Of a DNA stretch of 17,617 bases, positions 7,130-13,969 are shown piece by piece. The translations under genes were made by a program, and so were the position numbers. Below the pieces are notes generated by a model. The model searched no databases. It was not told the DNA's origin and saw only the letters and a program-made list of their open reading frames with translations. The first letter of the stretch is position 1; every line of letters begins with the position of its first letter. Source of the stretch: CAYVUI01 sp964454745 (GTDB lineage Bacteria; Planctomycetota; Phycisphaerae; Sedimentisphaerales; Anaerohalosphaeraceae); assembly GCA_964454745.1 (NCBI GenBank), contig CAYVUI010000095.1:1-17617 (forward strand). Reading direction: 5' to 3'.

Positions 7130-8487
7130 GCCGTTTGCAGACAGCGGAAAATTATACGTCCACGAAGAATCCGTGCCGGCTTTGTACGCCGTTTGGTGCG
7201 TGTTTGGCGTACCAGGGGATTGCGTTCGGTGTGCCGTTTATTCACGGTTCGCAGGGCTGTTCGACGTATATCCGGCGGTATATGATTGGGCATTTTCGTG
7301 AGCCGGTGGATATCGCGTGTTCGAATTTCGGCGAGGCGACGACGATTTTCGGGGGGAAGGCGAATTTTGAGATCGGCATCCGTAATGTGATCGAGCAGTA
7401 TCGTCCGCGGCTGATCGGGATTTGCACGACGTGCCTGGCGGAGACGATTGGCGATGATGTATCGATGTTTATCCATGAGTTTGTGCGGGATCATGCGTCG
7501 GGGGATTTGCCGGCGCTGGTGCATGCGTCGACACCGAGCTACCGGGGGACGCACGCGGATGGTTTTCATTTGGCGGTGCATGCAATTGTTTCGAGTTTGG
7601 CGCGGGAGACGCAGAAGCATGATGGGATCAATTTGTTTGCGAATATGCTTTCGCCGGCGGATTTTCGGTACTTGAACGAGATCGCGGAGGATTTTGGCGC
7701 ACCGGTGACGCTGATGACGGATTATTCGGATTCGCTGGACGGCGGGGTGTGGGAGAAGTACGAGAAGAATATCGAGTACGGTACGGAGGTGGAGGCGATT
7801 GCGCGGTCGGGGGGTGCGAAGGCGTCGATTGAGTTTTCGTCTACGCTGGAGAGCCGGCGATCGGGTGCGAATTATCTGCTGGAGGCATTTGGCACGCCGA
7901 TGTACCGGCTGGGGATTCCGATCAGTGTGCGGGCGACGGACCGGTATTTTGATTTGATGACGAAGCTGACGGGTCGGGCGGTTCCGCAGCAGCATTTGCG
8001 GGAGCGCGGGCGGTTGATCGATTCGTATATTGACGGGCATAAGTATATTTTTGAGAAACGGGCGGTGGTGTTCGGCGAGGAAGACCTGGTGGTGTCGCTG
8101 GCGTGCTTTTTAGCGGAGATCGGTATTGTTCCGGTTTTGTGCGCGACGGGCGGGCAGTCTCGGAATTTGCGAGGTGCGCTGGAAGATGCGCTGCCGGAGA
8201 TGGCCGGGCAGATGACGGTGCTCGAGGACAGCGATTTTACGGAGATCGAGAAGGCGGCGATTGAGCTGGGGCCGGATTTGATTGTGGGCAACAGCAACGG
8301 GTACAAAATTCAGAGGCGTGTCGATGTGCCGCTGATTCGGGTGGGGATGCCGATTCATGATCGGATTGGTGCGTCGCGTGTTTTGCATGTTGGGTATCGC
8401 GGGGCGCAGCAGCTTTATGATCGGATTGTCAATGCGTTTATTAAGATAAAACAGGATGATTCACCGGTTGGGTATACACATATTTAA
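7126..8487 (+). CDS. nifN: Nitrogenase cofactor scaffold protein NifN
   Basis: NifN is the partner of NifE in the FeMo-co maturation scaffold. The 453-residue product resembles NifK but keeps only part of its metal ligands. CRLCTPFGACLAYQG (17-31), Cys45 (GSQGCSTY) and CTTCLAETIGDD (100-111) are typical of NifN. The start is ATG 7126: GGAGG (7114-7118) is upstream and the ATG overlaps the nifE stop. A longer open frame starting inside nifE has no ribosome site and is not needed. Codons here are noticeably richer in G and T at third positions (TTT, CGG, GGG, TCG) than in nifH. nifB begins 8 bp after the stop. Confidence 0.95.
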   Translation: MSRLQTAENYTSTKNPCRLCTPFGACLAYQGIAFGVPFIHGSQGCSTYIRRYMIGHFREPVDIACSNFGEATTIFGGKANFEIGIRNVIEQYRPRLIGICTTCLAETIGDDVSMFIHEFVRDHASGDLPALVHASTPSYRGTHADGFHLAVHAIVSSLARETQKHDGINLFANMLSPADFRYLNEIAEDFGAPVTLMTDYSDSLDGGVWEKYEKNIEYGTEVEAIARSGGAKASIEFSSTLESRRSGANYLLEAFGTPMYRLGIPISVRATDRYFDLMTKLTGRAVPQQHLRERGRLIDSYIDGHKYIFEKRAVVFGEEDLVVSLACFLAEIGIVPVLCATGGQSRNLRGALEDALPEMAGQMTVLEDSDFTEIEKAAIELGPDLIVGNSNGYKIQRRVDVPLIRVGMPIHDRIGASRVLHVGYRGAQQLYDRIVNAFIKIKQDDSPVGYTHI

Positions 8488-8495
8488 GGGATGGC

Positions 8496-9758
8496 ATGAT
8501 GGGAACAGAGCTGAATTTAAAAAAACATCCGTGTTTTAATGCTGACGCGAAGGGGCGGTTTGGTCGGATCCATTTGCCTGTCGCGCCTCGGTGCAATATC
8601 CAGTGTAATTTTTGTGACCGCAAGTATGATTGTGTGAATGAGTCGCGGCCGGGGGTGACTTCTTCGGTGTTGTCGCCGGCGCAGGCGGTGCATTATTTGC
8701 GGCAGATGGTTTCGCATGATCCGCGGCTAAGCGTGGTTGGGATTGCGGGGCCGGGGGATCCGTTTGCGAACCCGGATGAGACGCTGGAGACGCTGCGGCG
8801 TGTGCGGGATGCGTACCCGGAGATGCTGCTTTGCGCGGCGAGCAACGGGCTCAATGCAGGGCCGTTTATCGAGGATTTGGCGGATTTGGACTTGACGCAT
8901 TTGACGATTACGGTCAACGCGGTGGATGCGGAGATTGGGGCGAAGGTGTATGCGTGGGTTCGGGACGGCAAGCGGATTTATCGCGGGAAAGAGGCGGCTT
9001 CGCTGTTGTGGGAACGGCAGAAGGAGGCGATTGCGCTGGCGAGTAAGTGCGGGCTGACGATTAAGATTAATACGATTTTGATGCCGGGTGTGAATGATCA
9101 TCACGTGGAGACGGTGGCGAAAACAGTGGGGGATTTGGGTGCGTCGCTGTTTAACTGCATGCCGGTTTGTTCGGTGAAAGGTACGGTGTTTGAGGATATC
9201 CCAGAGCCGTCGGCGTCGCAATTGAAGGAGATTCGCGGGGTTTGCGAAGGGTATCTGCCGCAGATGCTGCATTGTACGCGCTGCCGGGCGGACGCGGTGG
9301 GGTGTTTGGGCGAGAAGATTTCGACGTTTGCACTCAAGTGTTTGAGAGAGACGGCGGCGGGGCCATTGAATCCGCAGCAGGATCGTCCGTATGTGGCGGT
9401 GGCGTCGATGGAAGGTGCGCTGGTGAATCAGCACCTGGGCAAGGCGACGGATTTATGGATTTATCAGAATGATAATGGCCGGTATACGCTGGTGGAGACG
9501 CGCAAGACGCCGGCGCCGGGAGAGCCGCAGCGATGGGAGAAACTGGCGGAAATGCTTGGCGACTGCCGGACGGTTCTGGCCTCTGCGGCGGGGCAAAAGC
9601 CCGAAGCGGTGCTTGCGAAGGCGGGGATTAAGGTAGCCTGTATTGAAGGGCTGATTACGCAGGCACTGGAGTATATCTATCACGGTAAGGATCTTGGGCA
9701 GATGATGCCGGTTCGTTCGTGCGGCGGGTGTTCGAAGAATGCGACGCCCTGCGGATAA
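8496..9758 (+). CDS. nifB: NifB, radical SAM FeMo-co core synthase with C-terminal NifX-like domain
   Basis: NifB fuses two [4Fe-4S] units and inserts a SAM-derived carbon to make NifB-co, the core of all nitrogenase cofactors. The radical SAM CX3CX2C motif is Cys33, Cys37, Cys40 (PRCNIQCNFCDRKYDC). Auxiliary cluster ligands probably include Cys13 (HPCF) and Cys260/Cys263 (HCTRCRADAVG). AGPGDP (84-89) is the usual GxG-type SAM-contact strand. From about residue 298 (YVAVASMEGALVNQHLGKA) there is a NifX/NafY-family dinitrogenase-iron-molybdenum-cofactor domain, followed by a Cys-containing tail. Length is 420. ATG 8496 and ATG 8499 are adjacent; AAGGG (8486-8490) suits either. Many archaeal NifB proteins lack the NifX domain; this one keeps it. 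Confidence 0.97.
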   Translation: MMGTELNLKKHPCFNADAKGRFGRIHLPVAPRCNIQCNFCDRKYDCVNESRPGVTSSVLSPAQAVHYLRQMVSHDPRLSVVGIAGPGDPFANPDETLETLRRVRDAYPEMLLCAASNGLNAGPFIEDLADLDLTHLTITVNAVDAEIGAKVYAWVRDGKRIYRGKEAASLLWERQKEAIALASKCGLTIKINTILMPGVNDHHVETVAKTVGDLGASLFNCMPVCSVKGTVFEDIPEPSASQLKEIRGVCEGYLPQMLHCTRCRADAVGCLGEKISTFALKCLRETAAGPLNPQQDRPYVAVASMEGALVNQHLGKATDLWIYQNDNGRYTLVETRKTPAPGEPQRWEKLAEMLGDCRTVLASAAGQKPEAVLAKAGIKVACIEGLITQALEYIYHGKDLGQMMPVRSCGGCSKNATPCG

Positions 9759-9812
9759 GCGGGAAATCTGCAACGAAGTCAGATTGGAACTATTTGTTTG
9801 AAAGGGAAAGAA

Positions 9813-10124
9813 ATGCCGAAACCACAGTACCATATCCTTGTGTGTAACAGCTTTCGCATGCAGGGCGATCCGCAGGGTGTATGCAACAAGAAGGGGGCAG
9901 TCGAGATGCTCCAGAATCTTGAAGAGCAGGTGGTCGACCGTGGAATCGATGCGCAGGTTTCTTCGACGGGTTGTTTGAAGGTTTGCGACCGGGGGCCGGT
10001 GATGGTGATCTATCCGAACGCCTGGTGGTACGGCAACCTGGATGACGAAGACAAGATCGACCAGATTCTCGATGCGCTGGAAGATGGTGTGCCGGCCGAG
10101 GATCTGCTGATTTACGAGGCCTAA
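9813..10124 (+). CDS. Thioredoxin-fold [2Fe-2S] ferredoxin of the nif cluster
   Basis: This 103-residue protein closely resembles the Clostridium pasteurianum [2Fe-2S] ferredoxin and the related ferredoxins found in nif clusters. Cluster ligands expected from that family are all present: Cys11 (ILVCNS), Cys24 (GVCNKK), Cys54 and Cys58 (TGCLKVCDRGPVMVIYP). The non-ligand Cys14 of the clostridial protein is Phe14 here. YPNAWWYGN (72-80) is a family signature. The ATG at 9813 has AAAGGGA (9801-9807) just upstream; a TTG at 9798 overlaps that site and is unlikely. The position after nifB suggests electron supply to nitrogenase or to cofactor assembly; the partner is not shown by the sequence. No gene symbol is given because naming varies. 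Confidence 0.9.
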   Translation: MPKPQYHILVCNSFRMQGDPQGVCNKKGAVEMLQNLEEQVVDRGIDAQVSSTGCLKVCDRGPVMVIYPNAWWYGNLDDEDKIDQILDALEDGVPAEDLLIYEA

Positions 10125-10155
10125 AGAGGCTAACGCTTTGATTGAGAATTGACCG

Positions 10156-11694
10156 ATGCGCTGTTTGAAGAATCATCTATTCCTGATCCTCTTTCTGGGG
10201 CTTTGCCTGCTGCTTTTGTTTGTCATGTTTTATGACAGTATGCAGGACGCTGAAGCCGGGGACAGTGGCGGCATTACGGTTTTTGCCCCGTCGAGTATGA
10301 CCGAGACGATCCGCGAGGCGTCGGAGGCTTTCGAGGCGGAGACAGGGATTGATGTCACACTGAATTTTGCTTCTTCGTCTGTATTGGCTCGTCAAATCGA
10401 GTCCGGTGCGCCGGCGGATATTTATCTCTCGGCGAATCAGCGGTGGATGGACCACCTGCAGGATGCCGGGCAGATTGAACCTGGCACTCGCAGGGAACTG
10501 CTTGGCAATGTGCTGGCACTGGTGACCTGGCAAGGTTCAGAATATGACGGGGCTTTTCCCGGTGCCGCAGAGGCTTTGGAGGCTGCGGAGCGTATCGCAA
10601 TTGCGGAGCCGTACAGCGTGCCGGTGGGGATTTATGCCCGTCAGGCACTGGAGAACCTGGGGCTTTTTGAATCCGTTACGCCGCGGCTGGTACCCTGTTC
10701 CAATGCACGGAAGACGCTGATGACAGTGCAGTCGCGACAGGTGCCGCTTGCGATTGTGTATACGACGGATGCCAAAGCGGCCGACAGGGTCGAGATCCTG
10801 GAACCATTTGATCCTTCGCTTCATGACCCGATTCGGTACAGCGGTGCCTGTGTTGCCAGCAGCAGTTCGGGGGCGGTGCGATTTTTGGACTATCTGACTT
10901 CGGCAAAGGCTGAGCGAATTTTTACGGCGGGGGGGTTTGATGTTCTGCGAGATTCAACGTCGATACAGATTGGCGGCCGCGCGGCAGCGGCAGAATCAAA
11001 GGCATACTCGATTTGGGGGCCGCTGCGACTTTCTTTACAGGTTTCGCTGATTTCAATGGGGCTTTTGATCGTTCCGGGGCTGGTATTGGGGTACCTCCTG
11101 GCCCGCAAGGACTTTCCCGGCAAGGCGCTGTTGAGTGCATTGATTCATATTCCGCTGGTGATTCCCCCGGTGGTTACGGGGTATTTGCTTTTGCTTGCGC
11201 TGGGGCCGAATACTCGGCTGGGGGCATTGCTCAAGGATACTTTCGGGCTGGATTTTGCTTTTGCGCCGGCCGGGGCGGTGGCCGCGTCGGTACTTTTGGC
11301 GTTTCCGCTGATGGTGCGGTCGGTTCGTGTTTCGATGGAATTGATTGATACCCGGATCGAGCAGGCCACGCGGACGCTTGGTGCGAGTGCTTTGCGGACT
11401 TTTTTGACGGTGACGCTGCCTTTGGCACTGCCGGGGCTGGCGGCTGGCATGATTTTGTCTTTTGCGCGGAGTATGGGGGAATTCGGAGCGACAATTACCT
11501 TTGCGGGCAATATCGAGAATGTGACCCGGACGCTGCCGCTTGCGGTTTTTACGCATCTTGAATCACCGCAGGGGCAGGGCGCGGCAATGACGCTTGTGGT
11601 GATCTCGGTGGCAGTCTCGGCGGGGGCGGTTTTGCTTTCAGAGGCTTTTGCTCGATACACACGGCATATTCATGGGGGCGGTTATGCATCTTGA
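10156..11694 (+). CDS. Fused molybdate-binding protein and permease (ModA-ModB)
   Basis: One 512-residue chain carries both halves of the molybdate importer. A hydrophobic N-terminal helix (7-26) is followed by a ModA-type periplasmic domain (about 39-265: ITVFAPSSMTETI, then GAPADIYLSAN). From about 285 it matches ModB: RLSLQVSLISMG, DFPGKALLSALIHIPLVIPP, the EAA loop (402-422, EQATRTLGASALRTF), and RSMGEFGATITFAGN (438-452). ModA and ModB are usually separate proteins. An in-frame TGA at 10150 means the chain cannot start before ATG 10156; the ribosome site is weak. The N-terminal helix has no lipobox, so it is probably an uncleaved anchor or a signal peptide. The location after nifB and the overlap with modC suit molybdenum supply for FeMo-co. 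Tungstate transport is a less likely alternative. Confidence 0.9.
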   Translation: MRCLKNHLFLILFLGLCLLLLFVMFYDSMQDAEAGDSGGITVFAPSSMTETIREASEAFEAETGIDVTLNFASSSVLARQIESGAPADIYLSANQRWMDHLQDAGQIEPGTRRELLGNVLALVTWQGSEYDGAFPGAAEALEAAERIAIAEPYSVPVGIYARQALENLGLFESVTPRLVPCSNARKTLMTVQSRQVPLAIVYTTDAKAADRVEILEPFDPSLHDPIRYSGACVASSSSGAVRFLDYLTSAKAERIFTAGGFDVLRDSTSIQIGGRAAAAESKAYSIWGPLRLSLQVSLISMGLLIVPGLVLGYLLARKDFPGKALLSALIHIPLVIPPVVTGYLLLLALGPNTRLGALLKDTFGLDFAFAPAGAVAASVLLAFPLMVRSVRVSMELIDTRIEQATRTLGASALRTFLTVTLPLALPGLAAGMILSFARSMGEFGATITFAGNIENVTRTLPLAVFTHLESPQGQGAAMTLVVISVAVSAGAVLLSEAFARYTRHIHGGGYAS

Positions 11695-12883
11695 TGCTGA
11701 ATTCAGGCTGGATCGTGTCCGTTTTAAGCTGGATACGGCTTTTTCGTGCAGGGACCATGCGCTGGGGATTTTCGGGCCTTCCGGTTCGGGCAAGAGTACG
11801 CTGATTCATCTTCTTGCCGGGCTGATTCGCCCTGACCAGGGCAGGCTCGTACTCAACGGCAGGGTTCTTTTGGATACAGAAAAAAAAGTCCATGTTCCGC
11901 CGCACAAGCGTGATATTGCCGTTGTTTTCCAGGAAGACCGGCTTTTGCCGCATCGCAGTGTACTTGGGAATCTTCAATACGCGATGAAGCTTCGGCGCGG
12001 GAATGGGGGCGAAATTCCACTGGATCAGGCTGTTGAGATGCTTGATTTGGGGCCGTTTCTGCATGAGCGGCCGAGGTGCCTTTCCGGCGGGCAGAAGCAG
12101 AGAGTTGCTATCGCGAGGGCCCTTTTGAGTTCGCCGTCGCTTGTGATTATGGATGAGCCGCTTTGTTCCCTCGATGAGGGGGCCCGTGAGGCGATTTTGC
12201 CGCATTTGGCCCGTTTGAAGGAGTCTACGGATATTGATGTTATCATTGTCAGCCATGGACTCGAGGAGATTTTGACGCTGACCGATCGGCTGCTTTTGAT
12301 GCAGAACGGTTCAATTCATGACTATGGGCATTACGCGGATCTTGCGCTAAAGGCACAAAACCAGGAAATTCTCCGGACCGCCCGGATCGTGAATCTTTTG
12401 AACCTTGTTCCGGAGGGTTGTGATGCGGACCGTGGTGTTTGCCGGTATCGGCTGGATACGAATGCCTGTTCGCCGGTTTATCCGAATGAGCCGGTGGTCC
12501 TGAAAGGGCCATTTTGTGAGGGCCGGGAGGCTGTGCGGGCGAGTTTGCAGCCTGCGGATATCTCGCTTGCGCTGGGTCCTGTGGAATATATTTCGATCCA
12601 GAATCAGTTCCGGGGTGTTGTGCGGGATATTATTGATACGCCGGAAAAGACGTTTTGCCGGGTGGATATCGGGGTGGACTTGCTGGTGGATGTAACGCAC
12701 TGCGCGGCCCGTGATCTACATTTGCGGCCGGGTAAGAATGTATGGGCCCTTTTTAAGGCCCAGTCTTTGCGTTTGTTTGCCGGCGGGGGGAAAAGCCCTT
12801 TGAAATCGGCTTTTCGGACGAAAAAAGCCGGTTTTACGGGTCGGATTTTCGAGGGGAATCCGGTTTCGGAGCATCGTTTTTAG
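11684..12883 (+). CDS. modC: Molybdate ABC transporter ATP-binding protein ModC
   Basis: This is the ATPase that drives molybdate import through the ModB half of the upstream fusion. Walker A is GPSGSGKST (31-39), the Q-loop is VVFQEDRL, the signature is LSGGQKQ (133-139), Walker B is LVIMDEP (153-159) and the switch His is 191 (VSHG). A TOBE/Mop-type oxyanion-binding domain occupies about 299-366, as in ModC, and often lets the transporter sense molybdate. A basic tail of about 30 residues follows. The start ATG 11684 overlaps the modAB end by 11 bp and has a GGGGG run 6 nt upstream; in-frame TTG 11648 and ATG 11672 are alternatives. Length is 399. Confidence 0.93.
   Translation: MHLDAEFRLDRVRFKLDTAFSCRDHALGIFGPSGSGKSTLIHLLAGLIRPDQGRLVLNGRVLLDTEKKVHVPPHKRDIAVVFQEDRLLPHRSVLGNLQYAMKLRRGNGGEIPLDQAVEMLDLGPFLHERPRCLSGGQKQRVAIARALLSSPSLVIMDEPLCSLDEGAREAILPHLARLKESTDIDVIIVSHGLEEILTLTDRLLLMQNGSIHDYGHYADLALKAQNQEILRTARIVNLLNLVPEGCDADRGVCRYRLDTNACSPVYPNEPVVLKGPFCEGREAVRASLQPADISLALGPVEYISIQNQFRGVVRDIIDTPEKTFCRVDIGVDLLVDVTHCAARDLHLRPGKNVWALFKAQSLRLFAGGGKSPLKSAFRTKKAGFTGRIFEGNPVSEHRF
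12807..12830 (+). terminator. Hairpin at the 3' end of modC, possible terminator inside the coding sequence
   Basis: CGGCTTTT (12807-12814) and AAAAGCCG (12823-12830) are perfect 8-bp arms with an 8-nt loop, followed by GTTTTA. An alternative pairing uses AAAAGCC at 12791-12797 with GGCTTTT at 12808-12814, so two structures could compete. It lies about 50 bp before the modC stop. The T-run is short and a terminator inside a gene is unusual, so this is only a candidate end of the nif-mod transcript. Confidence 0.25.
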
Positions 12884-12981
12884 TCAGGTATACGTGAAGA
12901 ATACGAAAATATTTACCGCATGGGTAAAATGAACGGAGAATTTTCCCCATCTTACGGAAGATATGCCGCCCACTCTACCGG

Positions 12982-13005
12982 AAATAGGTGACTGCCCCTG
13001 ATTTT
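12982..13005. repeat. 24-nt dispersed repeat, left copy
   Basis: This 24-nt element contains GGTGACTGCCCCTGATTTT and matches 19 of 24 positions with 14931-14954. It is embedded in a longer imperfect inverted repeat: GGAAAT near 12980 faces ATTTTTCC at 13001-13008. From memory, similar GGTGACTGTCCCCTATTT-like elements are scattered in planctomycete and deltaproteobacterial genomes, sometimes near REP-associated Y1 transposases; no transposase is present here. Confidence 0.5.
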
Positions 13006-13018
13006 TCCTGTGAAAAAT
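13001..13018. repeat. Perfect short inverted repeat upstream of the tatA promoter
   Basis: ATTTTTC (13001-13007) and GAAAAAT (13012-13018) are exact inverted arms around CTGT. It overlaps the end of the 24-nt repeat and ends 5 bp before the tatA -35 box. It may be an operator, or the stem of the mobile repeat element. It lacks a following T-run, so it is not a standard + strand terminator. Confidence 0.4.
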
Positions 13019-13023
13019 GAGTA

Positions 13024-13052
13024 TTGACTATCGTTTTGTACTCGGATAAAAT
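13024..13052 (+). promoter_or_regulatory. Sigma-70-type promoter of tatA
   Basis: TTGACT (13024-13029), a 17-nt spacer and TAAAAT (13047-13052) match the -35/-10 consensus at five of six positions each. The start site would fall near 13059, about 32 nt before the tatA ATG. The promoter makes tatA independent of the nif-mod cluster. Confidence 0.7.
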
Positions 13053-13090
13053 GGTATTTTTGGAAATAAGAACTTATTCGAGAGATAGAA

Positions 13091-13339
13091 ATGATTGAAA
13101 TTCCTGCTCAAACTCTGGCATTTATCTCCGTCCCGGGCGGATGGGAGTGGATGGTTGTACTCATTATCGCGGTTTTGATTTTCGGCAGAAGGCTGCCGGA
13201 CATCGCCCGGAGCTTTGGAAAAAGCATTACGGAGTTTAAAAAGGGCGTCAAGGATGTGAACGATGAAGTGCAGAGTTCGATTGATTCGGCTGCCAATGAG
13301 GCCGAGGAGAAAAAGGAAGAGCAAGATTCCACCTCTTAG
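13091..13339 (+). CDS. tatA: Sec-independent translocase subunit TatA
   Basis: TatA oligomers form the pore through which folded Tat substrates cross the cytoplasmic membrane after recognition by TatC. The 82-residue protein has a single membrane helix (about 17-32), the FG hinge (31-32) followed by RRLPDIARSFGKSITEFKKG (an amphipathic helix, about 33-52), and an acidic, Lys-rich tail. The pattern is typical for the TatA/TatE family; TatB would normally be longer. It has its own promoter, and tatC is encoded about 1.6 kb away on the opposite strand. A weak GAGAG-type ribosome site precedes the ATG. Confidence 0.92.
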   Translation: MIEIPAQTLAFISVPGGWEWMVVLIIAVLIFGRRLPDIARSFGKSITEFKKGVKDVNDEVQSSIDSAANEAEEKKEEQDSTS

Positions 13340-13360
13340 CCTTCATAAGGCCCCTTTTTT
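13339..13360 (+). terminator. Rho-independent terminator of tatA
   Basis: GCCTT (13339-13343), loop CAT and AAGGC (13347-13351) form a 5-bp stem starting on the last base of the tatA stop codon. CCC and then six T residues (13355-13360) follow. The stem is short, but the position and T-run fit an intrinsic terminator. Confidence 0.55.
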
Positions 13361-13492
13361 CCAGTCGCAGTTTCCACAGATTTTAGATTGAACTTTGTTC
13401 AGTTTGGGGGTGATTGAGCGCTCCTTCGGCTGCGCTTCCATCAGCATATCTCGGGGCAGGAAAGACCGCAAAGGTCTCGCGTTGCTCTCTCA

Positions 13493-13532
13493 GCTTTTAT
13501 TTAACCGCGAAAGGTGCGAAAAACACGAAAGA
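13493..13532. repeat. CCGCGAAAG-type intergenic repeat, copy 1
   Basis: A TTTTATTT run leads into AACCGCGAAAG (13503-13513), then GTGCGAAAA and CACGAAAG, a degenerate series of (n)CGAAA(n) units of about 9 nt. Copy 2 lies 179 bp downstream in the same orientation. Similar AACCACGAAAGACACGAAAG series are common in environmental bacterial genomes (recalled, not searched). Confidence 0.6.
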
Positions 13533-13669
13533 AGTTTTTTTCGGCATGCGTTTCTTGCGATGGTTTCACCATCACAAATCAACGACATCCTACGGGGCCC
13601 TTCGGGCCAGTGGGGAGATAGTGGAAAGTAGAAAGTAGAGCATGGAATCCGGCCTGGCGGCTGGAATGT

Positions 13670-13703
13670 TTTTATTTTTTTAACCGCGAAAGACGCGAAA
13701 GGG
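13670..13703. repeat. CCGCGAAAG-type intergenic repeat, copy 2
   Basis: A T-rich lead (TTTTTATTTTTTT) is followed by AACCGCGAAAGACGCGAAAG (13682-13701). The first 11 bases, AACCGCGAAAG, are identical to copy 1, and the T-rich lead is also shared. The orientation is the same as copy 1. Confidence 0.6.
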
Positions 13704-13827
13704 CTTAAGCGGGTGAATATTGGGGGTTTAAAAAGGTACGGGACGAAGTGAGGAGTCCTTTTTATGCTATTTTTTGATGAAATTGTCTGCATTGAGGGTG
13801 TTGGTTTGGCTTTAGTGAGGATTTTAT

Positions 13828-13856
13828 TTGACAATGGCCGGAGAAATCGGTAGAAT
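13828..13856 (+). promoter_or_regulatory. Sigma-70-type promoter of the PEP-CTERM/SUMF1 gene
   Basis: A perfect TTGACA (13828-13833), a 17-nt spacer and TAGAAT (13851-13856) form the best consensus promoter in the window. Transcription would start near 13863, leaving a leader of about 107 nt before the ATG at 13970. Confidence 0.75.
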
Positions 13857-13862
13857 GTTGTC

Positions 13863-13969
13863 GGAAATCAGGGAGTGAGTTTATCCCGAAGGGACACAGG
13901 CACAGCAGGATATTCGGCCTTGCAGCGTGCGCGCAAATGGAGAGGTTATAAATAGAGAAGGGAAAAGCG
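13863..13969 (+). other. Long, potentially structured 5' leader of the PEP-CTERM gene
   Basis: The leader can form CCGAA (13886-13890) with TTCGG (13913-13917), and a 6-bp stem with one bulged A at 13920-13936 (TTGC/GCAA outer, GC/GC inner). A purine-rich ribosome site (AAGGG) lies near the ATG. I compared it mentally with the c-di-GMP-I riboswitch core and did not find the GACGCAAAGCC motif. No known riboswitch class was recognised. Confidence 0.3.

Larger units (their letters stand above)
12884..13090. other. modC-tatA intergenic region
   Basis: This 207-bp stretch holds no ORF of note. It contains the left copy of a 24-nt repeat (12982-13005), a perfect 7-bp-arm hairpin (13001-13018) and the tatA promoter (13024-13052). 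No strong terminator was seen directly after modC. Confidence 0.7.
13361..13827. other. Repeat-rich non-coding region between tatA and the PEP-CTERM gene
   Basis: No convincing gene is present; open frames on both strands read through repeats and have no domain or ribosome site. The region holds several hairpins: AGCGC/GCGCT arms at 13417-13436 around CCTTCGG, AGACC/GGTCT at 13463-13477, and GGCCC-TTC-GGGCC at 13596-13608. It also holds a GAAAGTA tandem near 13624-13638 and two CCGCGAAAG repeat units (13493-13532, 13670-13703). It looks like accumulated intergenic repeat debris and not a functional locus. Confidence 0.6.

Noticed and set aside
13395..13638. Two overlapping + strand open frames (78 and 74 codons)
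   Set aside because: Both translate the same repeat debris; the KGAKNTKE-like stretch is a known type of spurious translation of this repeat.
13490..13834. Minus-strand open frame of 114 codons in the tatA-PEP-CTERM gap
   Set aside because: It reads through the CCGCGAAAG repeats and hairpins; no domain, no ribosome site.
13863..13969. c-di-GMP riboswitch in the PEP-CTERM leader
   Set aside because: The conserved core including GACGCAAAGCC is missing.
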